The notes under the pieces were generated by a model, which saw nothing but the letters and a program-made list of their open reading frames with translations, was not told the DNA's origin and made no database searches. 64,000 bases of DNA from Streptomyces rishiriensis (GTDB lineage Bacteria; Actinomycetota; Actinomycetes; Streptomycetales; Streptomycetaceae), in the NCBI RefSeq assembly GCF_003112535.1, contig NZ_BEWA01000024.1, forward strand, positions 1-64,000, read 5' to 3'. Both the position numbers and the translations under genes were made by a program. This document shows, one piece after another, positions 1 through 8,040 of the stretch (positions within the stretch are counted from its first letter, which is position 1; every line of letters begins with the position of its first letter).

Positions 1-30
1 GCGGTGCTCTATCCCCTGAGCTACGAAGGC
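1..30 (-). tRNA. 5' end of a tRNA, probably tRNA-Arg (partial)
   Basis: Read on the minus strand, positions 30 to 1 give GCCTTCG, then TAGCTCAGGGGATAGAGCA. That is a 7-nt acceptor strand followed by a textbook D arm. The anticodon and 3' half lie outside the window. Streptomyces tRNA-Arg genes have a very similar D arm, so Arg is my best guess, but identity cannot be read without the anticodon. Confidence 0.75.
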
Positions 31-93
31 GGGGTGGTGGCCCCGTGGGTCACTGGCGTCAGCGTACCGGATCCGGGGTGTGGGGGTGTGGGG

Positions 94-1692
94 TCAGGTC
101 AGGGGGACGCGGGTGAAGCGGGATGCTGTGTGGAGGTCTGCCTCGATGTGGGAGGCGGTTGATCTCAGGGCGGGGAGTATGTCGCGGACGCACTCCTCGG
201 TCGTGCGGCGGGCGACATGGGTGGCCGCGTTCAGGGCGGCGATCACCCGGCCCGTCCGGTCGCGGATCGGGACCGCGATCGCCCGCACGCCCTGCTCCAG
301 TTCCTCGTCCGTCAAGGTGTAGGTGGCCGGGGTTCCCTCCAGCAGTAGGCGGCCTGCCGCTGTTCTGTCGGCCGGGAGCCGCGTGCCTGGTCGTACGTCC
401 ACGCTCATGACGTGGCTCGCGGGCACCCGGGCCGTGTACTGGATCTCGTCGCCCGACTCGGTCAGGACGGCCAGTGCCGTCGTCTCCTGGACGGCGTCCG
501 TCAGCGTCCGCAGGTGCGGAACCGCGATCCAGGGGAGGGAGGTGCGGGAGAGGGGCGGGAAGCCGAGGGAGAGGACGCGGGGGGTGAGGGCGAAGGCGCG
601 GTGGGCGGGTCCCTCGCCTGCGCCGCCGGCCGCAGTCACCAGGCCCAGGTGCTCGTAGGTGATCAGTGCGCGGCGGGCCGTCGCCCGCGCCAGACCGGTC
701 GCCTTCGCGACCTCCGTCAGGGTCAGTTCCGCTCTGCCCTCGCCGAACGCCGTCAGGACGGTCAGGCCGCGGGCCAGGGACTCGACGAACTCGCGGCCCA
801 GCTCCTGCTTCGACGCTCCCGTCCAGACCGCCAGACCGGTGCGTGACGGGCCGGATTCGGGGGGCGGCGCCTGGCGCAGGTCCTCCTCCATCGTCGCGAC
901 GGCCGTCCGCAGCCTGGGCAGCAGTGTGTCGCGCAGGTCGGCCGCCGTGTGGCGGCTGGTGTGGCTGACGACGCTCGCCACGCACGCGATCCGGCCGGTG
1001 CGGGGATCCCGTACGGGGACGGAGACGGCCACCAGGCCCGGTTCGATCAGCTGGTCGTCCAGGGCGTAGTCCGGGGAGGCGGCGCCCGTCGTCCTCCGCT
1101 CGAAGTCGTCGGAGGCCGCTGTGCCGGCCGGCGGTTGCCGGACGACGGGCGGGACCGCGGGGAAGTCCCGGTTGTGCGGGTCCTGTTGACGGCGGGTGCG
1201 CCAGGCCGCCCACTCCTCGGGCGTCCACTCCGTCGCGAACAGCGGGCCGGGCGCGGTGCGTTCGGCCGGGAGCAGGTCGCCGATGCGGAAGCTCAGGGAC
1301 ATCGCGCGGCGCCGGGTCGCCTGGTGGACGAAGCGGATGCCGTCGCCGTCGGCGACCGCCAGGGACACGGACTCGTCGAGTTCGTCGGCCAGCGCGTCCG
1401 CCCGGCCGGACAGCAGGGCGGGCAGACGCAGGGCGGCCAGGTAGGCGTTGCCCAGCTCCATCACGCGGGGCGTCAGCGTGGCGTTCCGGCCGTCCAGGCG
1501 GACGTATCCCATGCGGGCGAGGGTGGCGACGATCCGGTCCACGGTGGAGCGCGCCAGGCCGGTGGCCCGTTCGAGTGCGCTCAGACTCAGCACGCCGTTC
1601 GCCTCGGTGAGGCGGTGCAGTACGGCGACGCCGCGCATCAACGGGGCTACGGCCTCGGCAGGGGGCGTCGGGGTGGAGTCGGGCAGTGGCAT
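94..1692 (-). CDS. IclR-family regulator with two tandem IclR modules (PcaR/PobR-like second half)
   Basis: The protein is 532 aa, twice the usual IclR length of about 250 aa. The first module has a winged helix (ALERATGLARSTVDRIVATL, about residues 28-50) and an effector domain. From about residue 285 a second complete module begins with FVESLARGLTVLTAFG and LTLTEVAKATGLARATARRA. That is the signature of the PcaR/PcaU/PobR subgroup that controls protocatechuate and 4-hydroxybenzoate catabolism. Each half ends with the IclR ligand-domain pattern (AVSVPVRD, AIAVPIRD). I chose ATG at 1692 because the longer reading frame runs through a tandem DNA repeat and gives low-complexity R/S/T/G/H sequence. 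The fusion could act as an intramolecular dimer. No aromatic-degradation genes lie beside it, so its targets are unknown. Confidence 0.85.
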   Translation of the reverse strand: MPLPDSTPTPPAEAVAPLMRGVAVLHRLTEANGVLSLSALERATGLARSTVDRIVATLARMGYVRLDGRNATLTPRVMELGNAYLAALRLPALLSGRADALADELDESVSLAVADGDGIRFVHQATRRRAMSLSFRIGDLLPAERTAPGPLFATEWTPEEWAAWRTRRQQDPHNRDFPAVPPVVRQPPAGTAASDDFERRTTGAASPDYALDDQLIEPGLVAVSVPVRDPRTGRIACVASVVSHTSRHTAADLRDTLLPRLRTAVATMEEDLRQAPPPESGPSRTGLAVWTGASKQELGREFVESLARGLTVLTAFGEGRAELTLTEVAKATGLARATARRALITYEHLGLVTAAGGAGEGPAHRAFALTPRVLSLGFPPLSRTSLPWIAVPHLRTLTDAVQETTALAVLTESGDEIQYTARVPASHVMSVDVRPGTRLPADRTAAGRLLLEGTPATYTLTDEELEQGVRAIAVPIRDRTGRVIAALNAATHVARRTTEECVRDILPALRSTASHIEADLHTASRFTRVPLT

Positions 1693-1714
1693 GGGCGGCT
1701 TGTGCTCCCCGTCG

Positions 1715-1808
1715 TGACCTCGTGGACCTCGTGACCTCGTGGACCTCGTGACCGCATGGACCTCGTGACCTCGTGGACCTCGTGACCGCATGGATCTCGT
1801 GGACACCG
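1715..1808. repeat. 17-bp tandem repeat upstream of the IclR gene
   Basis: There are five and a half head-to-tail units of TGGACCTCGTGACCTCG. Alternate units end in CTCG or CGCA, giving a 34-bp higher order. The array ends 23 bp upstream of the chosen IclR start, so it occupies the promoter/leader region. It has no spacers and is not a CRISPR. Confidence 0.9.
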
Positions 1809-1944
1809 TAACGGGGCGCCGCCGGGGTGGGCCGGGCGGCGGTCGGCAGCCGGGGTCCACGGGCGGCGGCCCAGCGGCCGGGCGGCCCGGCGGACGGGAG
1901 AGCGGGATAGGGGAGAGCGGGAGGCCGAGGGGGTGCCGTCTGCG

Positions 1945-3258
1945 TTACTTGCGCGTCACCCGTACCCGGTAGTTCCCCTGCGGGTCCGCCGCGTCGACCG
2001 TGATGCGGATGCCGCGCTTGGGGTCCTTGAACGTCTCGCCCGGGGTGAAGGGGGCGTCGGAGAGTTCCGCGTGGACGTTGGGGCTGCGGGTGCAACCGCC
2101 GCTGTCCGTACGGGAGTCGTAGACGGTCACCGGTCCCATGCCGGTGTCGACGCCGCCGTCGACCTTGTAGATGAGGACGCCGGGCCGGCAGACGTTCTCG
2201 TCGTTGCCGCCGCGGGTGCGCAGTTCGACGGCGTAGCCGGTGCGGTCGCCGACGGGGACGAAGACCAGTTTCGGGCCGCCCGCGCGCGCGAGGGGGGTCA
2301 GGGTGTACTCCCTGGTGCCCGGCGTCGCCGCGCAGGAGATCTGGGTGGCGTCCAGCCAGCCCAGTTTCCACTTGTGCCAGCCGAGCAGGTCGTTGTTGGC
2401 CCCCCAGTCCTCGCTCATGATGTCCCAGTGGCCGACGGCGCCCCCGCCCTCCTGGGTGTAGAGGTCGGGCAGGCCGAAGACGTGGCCGTTCTCGTGCGGG
2501 AGGACCCGGTAGCCGGTGTGGTCATAGGAGCCCGAGCCGTCGTCCTGGCGTGAGTAGACGAAGGACGCGTTCGCCACCGGGACCCCGTCGGCGACCGGCG
2601 CCTCCACGTTGCCGGCGAACGTCACCGACAGGACCGTGTCCAGCGCGGAGGGGCCGGCGTTGGGGGTGACCAGCACGTTCAGGAGGTCGTACGCGCGGAA
2701 GTCGACCGTCGGGTCGGCGGCGGTCACCATGTCCTGGACGAGCTCGCGGTAGCCGGGATCGAAGGGCGCGCCGCGTTCTATGCCGTACGCGTGAAACGGC
2801 TTGGGCATGCGCAGCCAGTGCCGGATCGGGGTCTCGGCGCGGTAGTCGAGGCGGCCGTAGGAGGCCGTGCGGAACCATTCCTCGGTCTGCGGGAAGAACT
2901 CGTGGTAGCGGCTGAGCGCGCTGCCCCGGCCGGGCGCGTCCGAGAAGTCGATCATCAGGGTGAGGGCACGGACGGTGCCGGTGGAGCGGGAGTAGCCGCC
3001 CGGCGTGGGCAGGCCTTCGGACATCTGGACGGCCGGGCCGGGGTTGATCATGCAGGGGGCGAGGGCGGAGGAGCGGGCCAGTGCCACGGGTCCCGCACCG
3101 GCCGTCGCCGACCCGGGGACCGGCGGACGATGGCCGGTGCCCGCCGAGGTGCTGACCGCCAGAGTGAGGACGGTGACCGAGGCGAAGGCGGCGACGCGAC
3201 GCGGGCGTATCCGGCGGCTCAGGGTGTCCCGGGCGGCGCGCACGTGCTGCGGCTGCAT
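1945..3258 (-). CDS. Secreted M6-family zinc metalloprotease
   Basis: A 437-aa extracellular protease of the M6 (immune inhibitor A-like) family. The N-terminus is basic (RRIRPRRV), followed by a hydrophobic stretch at about residues 22-38, as in a signal peptide. The zinc site is HENGHVFGLPD at residues 255-265: H255 and H259 bind zinc, E256 is catalytic and D265 is the extra ligand typical of M6/metzincin-like sites. The downstream GHWDIMSEDWG resembles the Met-turn region. There is no C-terminal carbohydrate-binding or PKD domain, so this is a short M6 enzyme, probably for general protein scavenging. The ATG at 3258 is preceded by AAAGG on the minus strand. The substrate cannot be inferred. 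Confidence 0.88.
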   Translation of the reverse strand: MQPQHVRAARDTLSRRIRPRRVAAFASVTVLTLAVSTSAGTGHRPPVPGSATAGAGPVALARSSALAPCMINPGPAVQMSEGLPTPGGYSRSTGTVRALTLMIDFSDAPGRGSALSRYHEFFPQTEEWFRTASYGRLDYRAETPIRHWLRMPKPFHAYGIERGAPFDPGYRELVQDMVTAADPTVDFRAYDLLNVLVTPNAGPSALDTVLSVTFAGNVEAPVADGVPVANASFVYSRQDDGSGSYDHTGYRVLPHENGHVFGLPDLYTQEGGGAVGHWDIMSEDWGANNDLLGWHKWKLGWLDATQISCAATPGTREYTLTPLARAGGPKLVFVPVGDRTGYAVELRTRGGNDENVCRPGVLIYKVDGGVDTGMGPVTVYDSRTDSGGCTRSPNVHAELSDAPFTPGETFKDPKRGIRITVDAADPQGNYRVRVTRK

Positions 3259-3525
3259 GCAGGGGCCTTTCGCTCCAGGCAGCCACCGGTCACCGGCTGC
3301 ACCCTTTCGATCACCCTCTGCCGGACGGCCCGGGGACGCGCGCTGGAGGAGACCGATCGTGGATTACCGGCCGGTACGGGGTGCCGGGATGCGTCGCCAG
3401 GCCTCGGCGGGCGTGTGAGCGGCGAGCGGGAGGGCGGCCGGTCTCCCGGGTCGCAACGGGCGGTTTCGCAGGTCGGAGTGGGCGGGTTCGCAGGTCGCAG
3501 CGGGCGGCCGGGGCGAAGGCGGCCG

Positions 3526-3613
3526 CCGCGAAGGCGCTGCGGATCCACCGCGAAGGCGCTGGGGATCCGCCGCGAAGGCGCTGCGGATCCACCGCGAAGG
3601 CGCTGCGGATCCG
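3526..3613. repeat. Four 22-bp tandem repeats
   Basis: Four head-to-tail 22-bp units start at 3526, 3548, 3570 and 3592. Each begins CCGCGAAGGCGCTG and ends GGATCC plus A or G, so each carries a BamHI-like palindrome. The copies differ at only one or two bases, which suggests recent expansion. They lie in the roughly 600-bp gap between the protease and the TetR gene. Confidence 0.9.
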
Positions 3614-3659
3614 CTGGGTGTGCGCCCCGTTTCGGCGGTGTACCGTCCGCCCGAACTGA

Positions 3660-3675
3660 TGTGACCCAGGTCACA
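3660..3675. promoter_or_regulatory. CRP-like palindrome
   Basis: TGTGACCCAGGTCACA is a perfect inverted repeat (7-2-7) that fits both TGTGA-N6-TCACA and the GTG-N6-CAC motif described for Streptomyces Crp. It is 185 bp upstream of the TetR start and about 400 bp upstream of the protease start, so its target is uncertain. Confidence 0.5.
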
Positions 3676-3701
3676 GCAAGAAAGTTCTGGATCCGGGAAA
3701 T

Positions 3702-3724
3702 AACCGGGGACGCCTTCCCCGTTT
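3702..3724. promoter_or_regulatory. Candidate TetR operator, copy 1
   Basis: CGGGG-N7-CCCCG flanked by AA and TTT (core 3705-3721). A second copy lies 40 bp downstream at 3745-3761. The pair precedes a TetR gene followed by an exporter, the usual place for autoregulatory operators. Confidence 0.5.
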
Positions 3725-3741
3725 AGCCATGTGTCCGAGTG

Positions 3742-3762
3742 AAACGGGGACTCGCTCCCCGG
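3742..3762. promoter_or_regulatory. Candidate TetR operator, copy 2
   Basis: The core CGGGG-N7-CCCCG at 3745-3761 is preceded by AAA. It shares the same arms and spacer length as copy 1. The 40-bp centre-to-centre spacing is close to four helical turns, so both sites face the same side of the helix. Confidence 0.5.
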
Positions 3763-3859
3763 ATCGCATCTCAGTCCCGAGTCGGACTCGTCGTCGGCCG
3801 GATCAGTCTTGGTCGGATGCCCGGCGAGTCGGGCTCAGAGCCTCAGTCAGGAGTACGCC

Positions 3860-4510
3860 GTGCAGACCGCGACCGCGATTCCCGCAGAGCGCAAGGCGAC
3901 CCGGCCCCGCGCCGACGCCCTGCGCAACCGGGAGCGGATCGTCACCGCCGCCCGCGAGATGTTCACCGAGTTCGGCCCCGAGGTGCCGCTCGACGAGATC
4001 GCCCGCCGGGCCGGCGTCGGCAACGCCACGGTGTACCGCAACTTCCCCGACCGGGACGCGCTGGTCCGCGAGGTCGTCTGCTCGGTGCTGGACCGCACGG
4101 TCCATGCCGGACAGGCCGCCCTCGCCGAGACCGGCGACGCGTTCGGGGCGCTGGAGCGATTCGTGCACGCGACCGCCGACGAGCGGATCAGCGCGCTGTG
4201 CCCGATGGTCTCCAGCACGTTCGACGAGCACCACCCCGACCTCGAGGCCGCCCGCGAACGCGTCGAGCGGATCATCGAGGAGATCATGGACCGTGCGAAG
4301 GCGTCCGGGCAGCTCAGGCCCGACGTCGGCGTGGGGGACCTGATGATCGTGGTGGCCCAGCTCAGCCGGCCCCCGGCCGGCACCGCCTGCCTGAGCGTCG
4401 ACCGTTTCGTCCACCGCCACCTGCAGCTGTTCCTGGACGGACTTCGGGCCCCGGCCCCCTCCGTGCTCCCGGGAGCCGCCGTGACCATGGAGGACCTGCG
4501 CCAGTCCTGA
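3860..4510 (+). CDS. TetR-family regulator of the adjacent DHA2 exporter
   Basis: A 216-aa protein. The N-terminal helix-turn-helix is clear: RERIVTAAREMFTEFGPEVP, then LDEIARRAGVGNATVYRNFP. The C-terminal ligand domain (FVHATADERISALCPMVSST) is of the type common in Streptomyces TetR proteins next to drug exporters. I chose GTG at 3860 because CAGGAG sits six bases upstream; a longer frame to 3809 lacks such a site. The DHA2 exporter starts about 300 bp downstream on the same strand, and two candidate operators lie upstream. The likely role is drug-relieved repression of its own promoter and the exporter. The inducer is unknown. Confidence 0.85.
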   Translation: MQTATAIPAERKATRPRADALRNRERIVTAAREMFTEFGPEVPLDEIARRAGVGNATVYRNFPDRDALVREVVCSVLDRTVHAGQAALAETGDAFGALERFVHATADERISALCPMVSSTFDEHHPDLEAARERVERIIEEIMDRAKASGQLRPDVGVGDLMIVVAQLSRPPAGTACLSVDRFVHRHLQLFLDGLRAPAPSVLPGAAVTMEDLRQS

Positions 4511-4670
4511 GCGGCTGGTCCTTGAGCGATTAGTTCGCAGTACCGCAGCAGTCAAGACACACGTCGCGTGCATCGGCCGTCAGCGACGACGAGCCGCCGC
4601 CCCGCCGCCGTCCTGTCGTCGTCCGTCATGCCTCCGCGTCACGGATTCCATCGCCTCGGGCAGCCTTTCG

Positions 4671-4780
4671 CCGCCTTCTGCCTCCTTCTGCCGCCTTCCG
4701 TCGTCTTTCGCAGTTCTCTGTAGCTTTCCGTAGTTCTCCAGAGCTCTCTGTAGCTCTCTGTAGTTTCTCCGTTTTTCCGT
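4671..4780. repeat. Eleven imperfect 10-bp repeats (pyrimidine-rich leader)
   Basis: The leader of the exporter gene consists of about eleven 10-bp pyrimidine-rich units, such as CCGCCTTCTG, CAGTTCTCTG and TAGCTCTCTG, that keep perfect 10-bp phase for 110 bp. The later units are unusually AT-rich for this genome. The array ends 26 bp before the ATG. Confidence 0.75.
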
Positions 4781-4806
4781 CACGAAGTACCGAAGCGGGT
4801 ATCTCC

Positions 4807-6348
4807 ATGTCTGAAACAGTCCAGAAGGCCGCGGCCCCCGGCAGGGCAGGCGTCCCGGACGCCAACCGCTGGAAGGCGCTGGCCTTCATCGCCCTCGCCC
4901 AGCTGATGGTCGTCCTCGACGCCACCATCGTGAACATCGCGATGCCCTCCGCCCAGGTGGACCTGGGCATCTCCGACGGCAACCGGCAGTGGATCGTCAC
5001 CGCCTACGCCCTCGCCTTCGGCGGTCTGCTGCTCTTCGGCGGCCGGATAGCCGACCTGTGGGGACGCAAGCGCGCCTTCGTCGTCGGCCTCGGCGGCTTC
5101 GCCGCGGCCTCCGCGCTCGGCGGCGCGGCCGCCAACGAGGCGATGATGTTCGGCGCCCGCGCGCTCCAGGGCGCGTTCGGCGCACTGCTCGCGCCCGCCG
5201 CCCTCTCCCTGCTCGCCGTGATGTTCACGGACGCCAAGGAGCGCGCCAAGGCCTTCGGCATCTACGGCGCGATCGCCGGCGGCGGCGGCGCCGTAGGCCT
5301 GATCCTCGGCGGCTTCCTCACCGAGTACCTGGACTGGCGCTGGACGTTCTTCGTGAACATCCCGTTCGCGATCATCGCCGCGGCCGGCGCCTACTTCGTC
5401 ATCCGTGAGCCCGAGGGCGGCCGCAACCGTTCCGCTCTCGACATCCCGGGCGTCATCCTGTCGACCCTGGGCCTGGTCTCCCTGGTCTACGGCTTCACCC
5501 GCGCCGAGTCCGAGGGCTGGAGCGACTCCGTGACCGTCGGCATGTTCGTCGCGTCGGCCGTCCTGCTGGCCGCCTTCGTCCTCGTCGAGTCCAAGGTCAA
5601 GGCCCCGCTGCTGCCCCTGCGCGTGATCACCGAGCGCAACCGCGGCGGCATCTACCTCTCCCTCGGCCTCGCGATCATCTCGATGTTCGGCCTGTTCCTG
5701 TTCCTCACGTACTACCTGCAGATCGTGAAGGGCTACTCCCCGGTCAAGACCGGCTTCGCCTTCCTCCCGATGATCGCGGGCATGATCACCGGCTCCACCC
5801 AGATCGGCACCCGTCTGATGACCCGGGTGGCGCCCCGGCTGCTGATGGGCCCGGGCTTCCTGGTCGCCGCGCTCGGCATGCTGATCCTGACCCGCCTGGA
5901 GATCGGCTCCTCGTACGCGGCCGTGCTGCTGCCGGCGATGCTGCTGCTCGGCCTGGGCATGGGCACGGCGTTCATGCCGGCGATGTCGCTGGCCACTCAG
6001 GGCGTCGAGCCTCGGGACGCCGGTGTCGCCTCCGCGATGGTCAACACCTCGCAGCAGGTGGGCGGCGCGATCGGCACCGCTCTGCTGAACACGATCGCCG
6101 CGTCCGCGACGACGTCGTACATCAAGGACCACATGACGGGCGCCGCTTCCAAGCCGCAGCAGCAGCTGGTGCAGCTGGAGGGCATGGTGCACGGCTACAC
6201 GAGCGCCATCTGGTTCGCCGTCGGCATCCTGGTCGCGGCCGCCACGATCGCCCTGACCTTCGTCAACGCCGGCAAGCCGGACATGGGCGCGGTCGCGGGC
6301 TCGGGGGCGGAGAACGCCGAGGACGCGGTCCCGGTGATGGTGCACTGA
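4807..6348 (+). CDS. DHA2-family (EmrB/QacA) multidrug MFS exporter
   Basis: A 513-aa proton-driven efflux pump with about 14 membrane segments, the size and topology of the DHA2 family. The first segment contains LDATIVNIAMPSA (motif D1) and the loop after segment 2 contains GRIADLWGRKR (motif A). The family motif C-like segment AIAGGGGAVGLILGG follows. It lies downstream of a TetR regulator on the same strand and is probably controlled by it. The 296-bp gap between the two genes holds the 10-bp repeat array. Substrates cannot be predicted. Confidence 0.92.
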   Translation: MSETVQKAAAPGRAGVPDANRWKALAFIALAQLMVVLDATIVNIAMPSAQVDLGISDGNRQWIVTAYALAFGGLLLFGGRIADLWGRKRAFVVGLGGFAAASALGGAAANEAMMFGARALQGAFGALLAPAALSLLAVMFTDAKERAKAFGIYGAIAGGGGAVGLILGGFLTEYLDWRWTFFVNIPFAIIAAAGAYFVIREPEGGRNRSALDIPGVILSTLGLVSLVYGFTRAESEGWSDSVTVGMFVASAVLLAAFVLVESKVKAPLLPLRVITERNRGGIYLSLGLAIISMFGLFLFLTYYLQIVKGYSPVKTGFAFLPMIAGMITGSTQIGTRLMTRVAPRLLMGPGFLVAALGMLILTRLEIGSSYAAVLLPAMLLLGLGMGTAFMPAMSLATQGVEPRDAGVASAMVNTSQQVGGAIGTALLNTIAASATTSYIKDHMTGAASKPQQQLVQLEGMVHGYTSAIWFAVGILVAAATIALTFVNAGKPDMGAVAGSGAENAEDAVPVMVH

Positions 6349-6366
6349 CCCGTACGACCCCGGCCC

Positions 6367-6405
6367 GCCGGGGGAGGTCCCACAACCCGCGTGGCCTCCC
6401 CCGGC
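6367..6405. terminator. Bidirectional stem-loop between convergent genes
   Basis: GCCGGGGGAGG (6367-6377) pairs exactly with CCTCCCCCGGC (6395-6405). It lies 19 bp past the exporter stop and before the convergent MarR gene. There is no T tract, as is common in Streptomyces. Confidence 0.75.
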
Positions 6406-6457
6406 AGGGCCTTTCGGAGAACCCGGAACCGTACTGACGGCACGGGCGGCGGCACGC

Positions 6458-6967
6458 TCAGCGCAGCCAGGGCAGGTCCGCACCCGCTTCGTCGGGCTGA
6501 AGTCCCTCGGCGACGATCTGCATGATCTCGCCGAGGGACTTCAGCTGTTCCGGGCTGAGGCGGTCGAACACGGCCTTGCGGACGACGGCCACGTGGCCCG
6601 GCGCGGCGCGCTGGAGCATCTCCAGGCCCTGGTCGGTCAGCACGGCGAACTGGCCGCGCTTGTCGGAGGGGCAGTCCTCCCGGCGCACCCAGCCGTTCTT
6701 CTCCAGCCGGGCGACGGCGTGCGAGAGGCGGGAGCGGGTGATCTTCGCGTGCATGGCCAGCTCGGTCATCCGCAGCCGCCGCTGGGGGCACTCGGCGAGC
6801 TTGACCAGGAGGCCGTAGTAGACGTGCGGCATGCCCGCGTCCCGCTGGAGCTGGCGGTCCATGTGGTCCTCCAGCAGGGTGGTGGCGTGGACGTAGGAGC
6901 GCCAGATGAGCTGCTCCTCGGCGCTGAGCCAGCGGGGCTCTTCAGCGGATGCGGATGCCGTCTTCAT
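6458..6967 (-). CDS. MarR-family regulator of the divergent LigB-type dioxygenase
   Basis: A 169-aa winged-helix protein. The MarR core is visible: LRMTELAMHAKITRSRLSHA is the recognition region, and VRREDCPSDKRGQFAVLTDQG is the wing with the DxR motif. Cys occurs twice (ECPQ, EDCPSD), so redox or electrophile sensing is possible but unproven. It is transcribed away from the dioxygenase gene at 7187. The 219-bp gap contains two AT-rich direct repeats, which makes repression of both genes by this protein the simplest model. Confidence 0.85.
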   Translation of the reverse strand: MKTASASAEEPRWLSAEEQLIWRSYVHATTLLEDHMDRQLQRDAGMPHVYYGLLVKLAECPQRRLRMTELAMHAKITRSRLSHAVARLEKNGWVRREDCPSDKRGQFAVLTDQGLEMLQRAAPGHVAVVRKAVFDRLSPEQLKSLGEIMQIVAEGLQPDEAGADLPWLR

Positions 6968-6991
6968 CCCTCCACTGTAGACGTCTGCTCC

Positions 6992-7054
6992 TTGAAATTT
7001 AAACCAACTGGGAATATGCTCCTTGACGTTGACGTTTTAGATTTCAATCAACTG
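6992..7054. promoter_or_regulatory. Paired AT-rich repeats, candidate MarR operators
   Basis: ATTTAAACCAACTG (6997-7010) and ATTTCAATCAACTG (7041-7054) match at 12 of 14 bases and are 44 bp apart. The first overlaps the near-palindrome TTGAAATTTAAA. This is the most AT-rich DNA in the neighbourhood and lies in the shared promoter region of the MarR and dioxygenase genes. Confidence 0.55.
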
Positions 7055-7186
7055 TGTGGGTGTGCCGGGAACGCCCGGAGCGCCGGGAACCCGCAACGCC
7101 GGGCCCGGAGCGCAGGGAACCGGAACGCCAGGAGTGGATCGCAGTTCCCGTAGTCAGGGGCCGAGGTCCCGGAAGGAGCAGCCGTC

Positions 7187-7978
7187 ATGTCCGCCGCAAC
7201 CCAGGAGCGCATGCCCGCGCTCTACCTCAGCCATGGCGCCCCGCCGCTCGCCGACGACCCGATCTGGCCCGGCGAACTCGCGGCCTGGTCGGCCGAGCTG
7301 CCCCGGCCCAAGGCGATCCTCATGGTCTCCGCCCACTGGGAGGAGGCCCCGCTCGCCCTCGGCGCCGTCGACCCGGTCCCCCTGGTCTACGACTTCTGGG
7401 GCTTCCCCGAGCACTACTACACGGTGAAGTACGACGCCCCCGGCGCACCCGAGCTCGCCGCGAGCGTGCGCAAGCTGCTGCGCGCCCCGGGCACTCCCGT
7501 ACAGGACATCCCCGACCGCGGCCTCGATCACGGCGCCTACGTCCCGCTCGTCGAGATGTTCCCGGCCGCCGACATCCCGGTCCTGCAGGTCTCCATGCCG
7601 ACCCTCGACCCCGTGAAGCTGATGGAGATCGGCCGCAAGCTCGCGCCGCTCCGCGACGAGGGCGTCCTCATCGTCGGCTCAGGGTTCTTCACCCACAACC
7701 TGGCCGCCCTGCGGCACACGGGCGGGGGAGTGCCCACCTGGTCGTCCGAGTTCGACGACTGGGGACGGCGCGCCCTGGAGGCCCGTGACTGGGACGGCCT
7801 GCTGGACTTCCTCCGCAAGGCGCCGGCCGGGCGGTACGCCCACCCGCGTACCGAGCACTTCGCCCCGCTCTTCGTGACCATGGGAGCGGCGGAGGTGTCC
7901 GGCGAACTGGACGCCCAGAGGTCCGTCATCGACGGCTTCTGGCTGGGGATGGCCAAGCGGTCGGTGCAGTTCGGCTGA
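7187..7978 (+). CDS. LigB/DODA-type extradiol ring-cleavage dioxygenase (YgiD-like)
   Basis: A 263-aa cytoplasmic enzyme of the class III extradiol dioxygenase superfamily, close to YgiD/4,5-DOPA dioxygenase. Putative metal and acid-base histidines appear in order in LSHGAPP (about residue 16), VSAHWE (about 46), LDHGAYVPL (about 112) and FFTHNL. The family opens catechol-type rings with Fe or Zn; many bacterial members act on unknown phenolics. A divergently encoded MarR protein suggests induction by a phenolic compound, but no other aromatic-pathway genes flank it. The ATG at 7187 follows AAGGAG. Confidence 0.85.
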   Translation: MSAATQERMPALYLSHGAPPLADDPIWPGELAAWSAELPRPKAILMVSAHWEEAPLALGAVDPVPLVYDFWGFPEHYYTVKYDAPGAPELAASVRKLLRAPGTPVQDIPDRGLDHGAYVPLVEMFPAADIPVLQVSMPTLDPVKLMEIGRKLAPLRDEGVLIVGSGFFTHNLAALRHTGGGVPTWSSEFDDWGRRALEARDWDGLLDFLRKAPAGRYAHPRTEHFAPLFVTMGAAEVSGELDAQRSVIDGFWLGMAKRSVQFG

Positions 7979-8040
7979 CGGTCCGGCCGACGGGAGCTGC
8001 TGACCGTCCCGGCGCCGGGAGCCACAGCCCCCGACGGGAG

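Noticed and set aside
1693..1860. Longer N-terminus for the IclR protein
   Set aside because: It would translate the tandem repeat into R/S/T/G/H low-complexity sequence, and the family N-terminus begins after 1692.
4580..5000. Minus-strand frames across the 10-bp repeats (Glu/Arg/Lys-rich)
   Set aside because: They are translations of the repeat antisense to the exporter leader with no start context.
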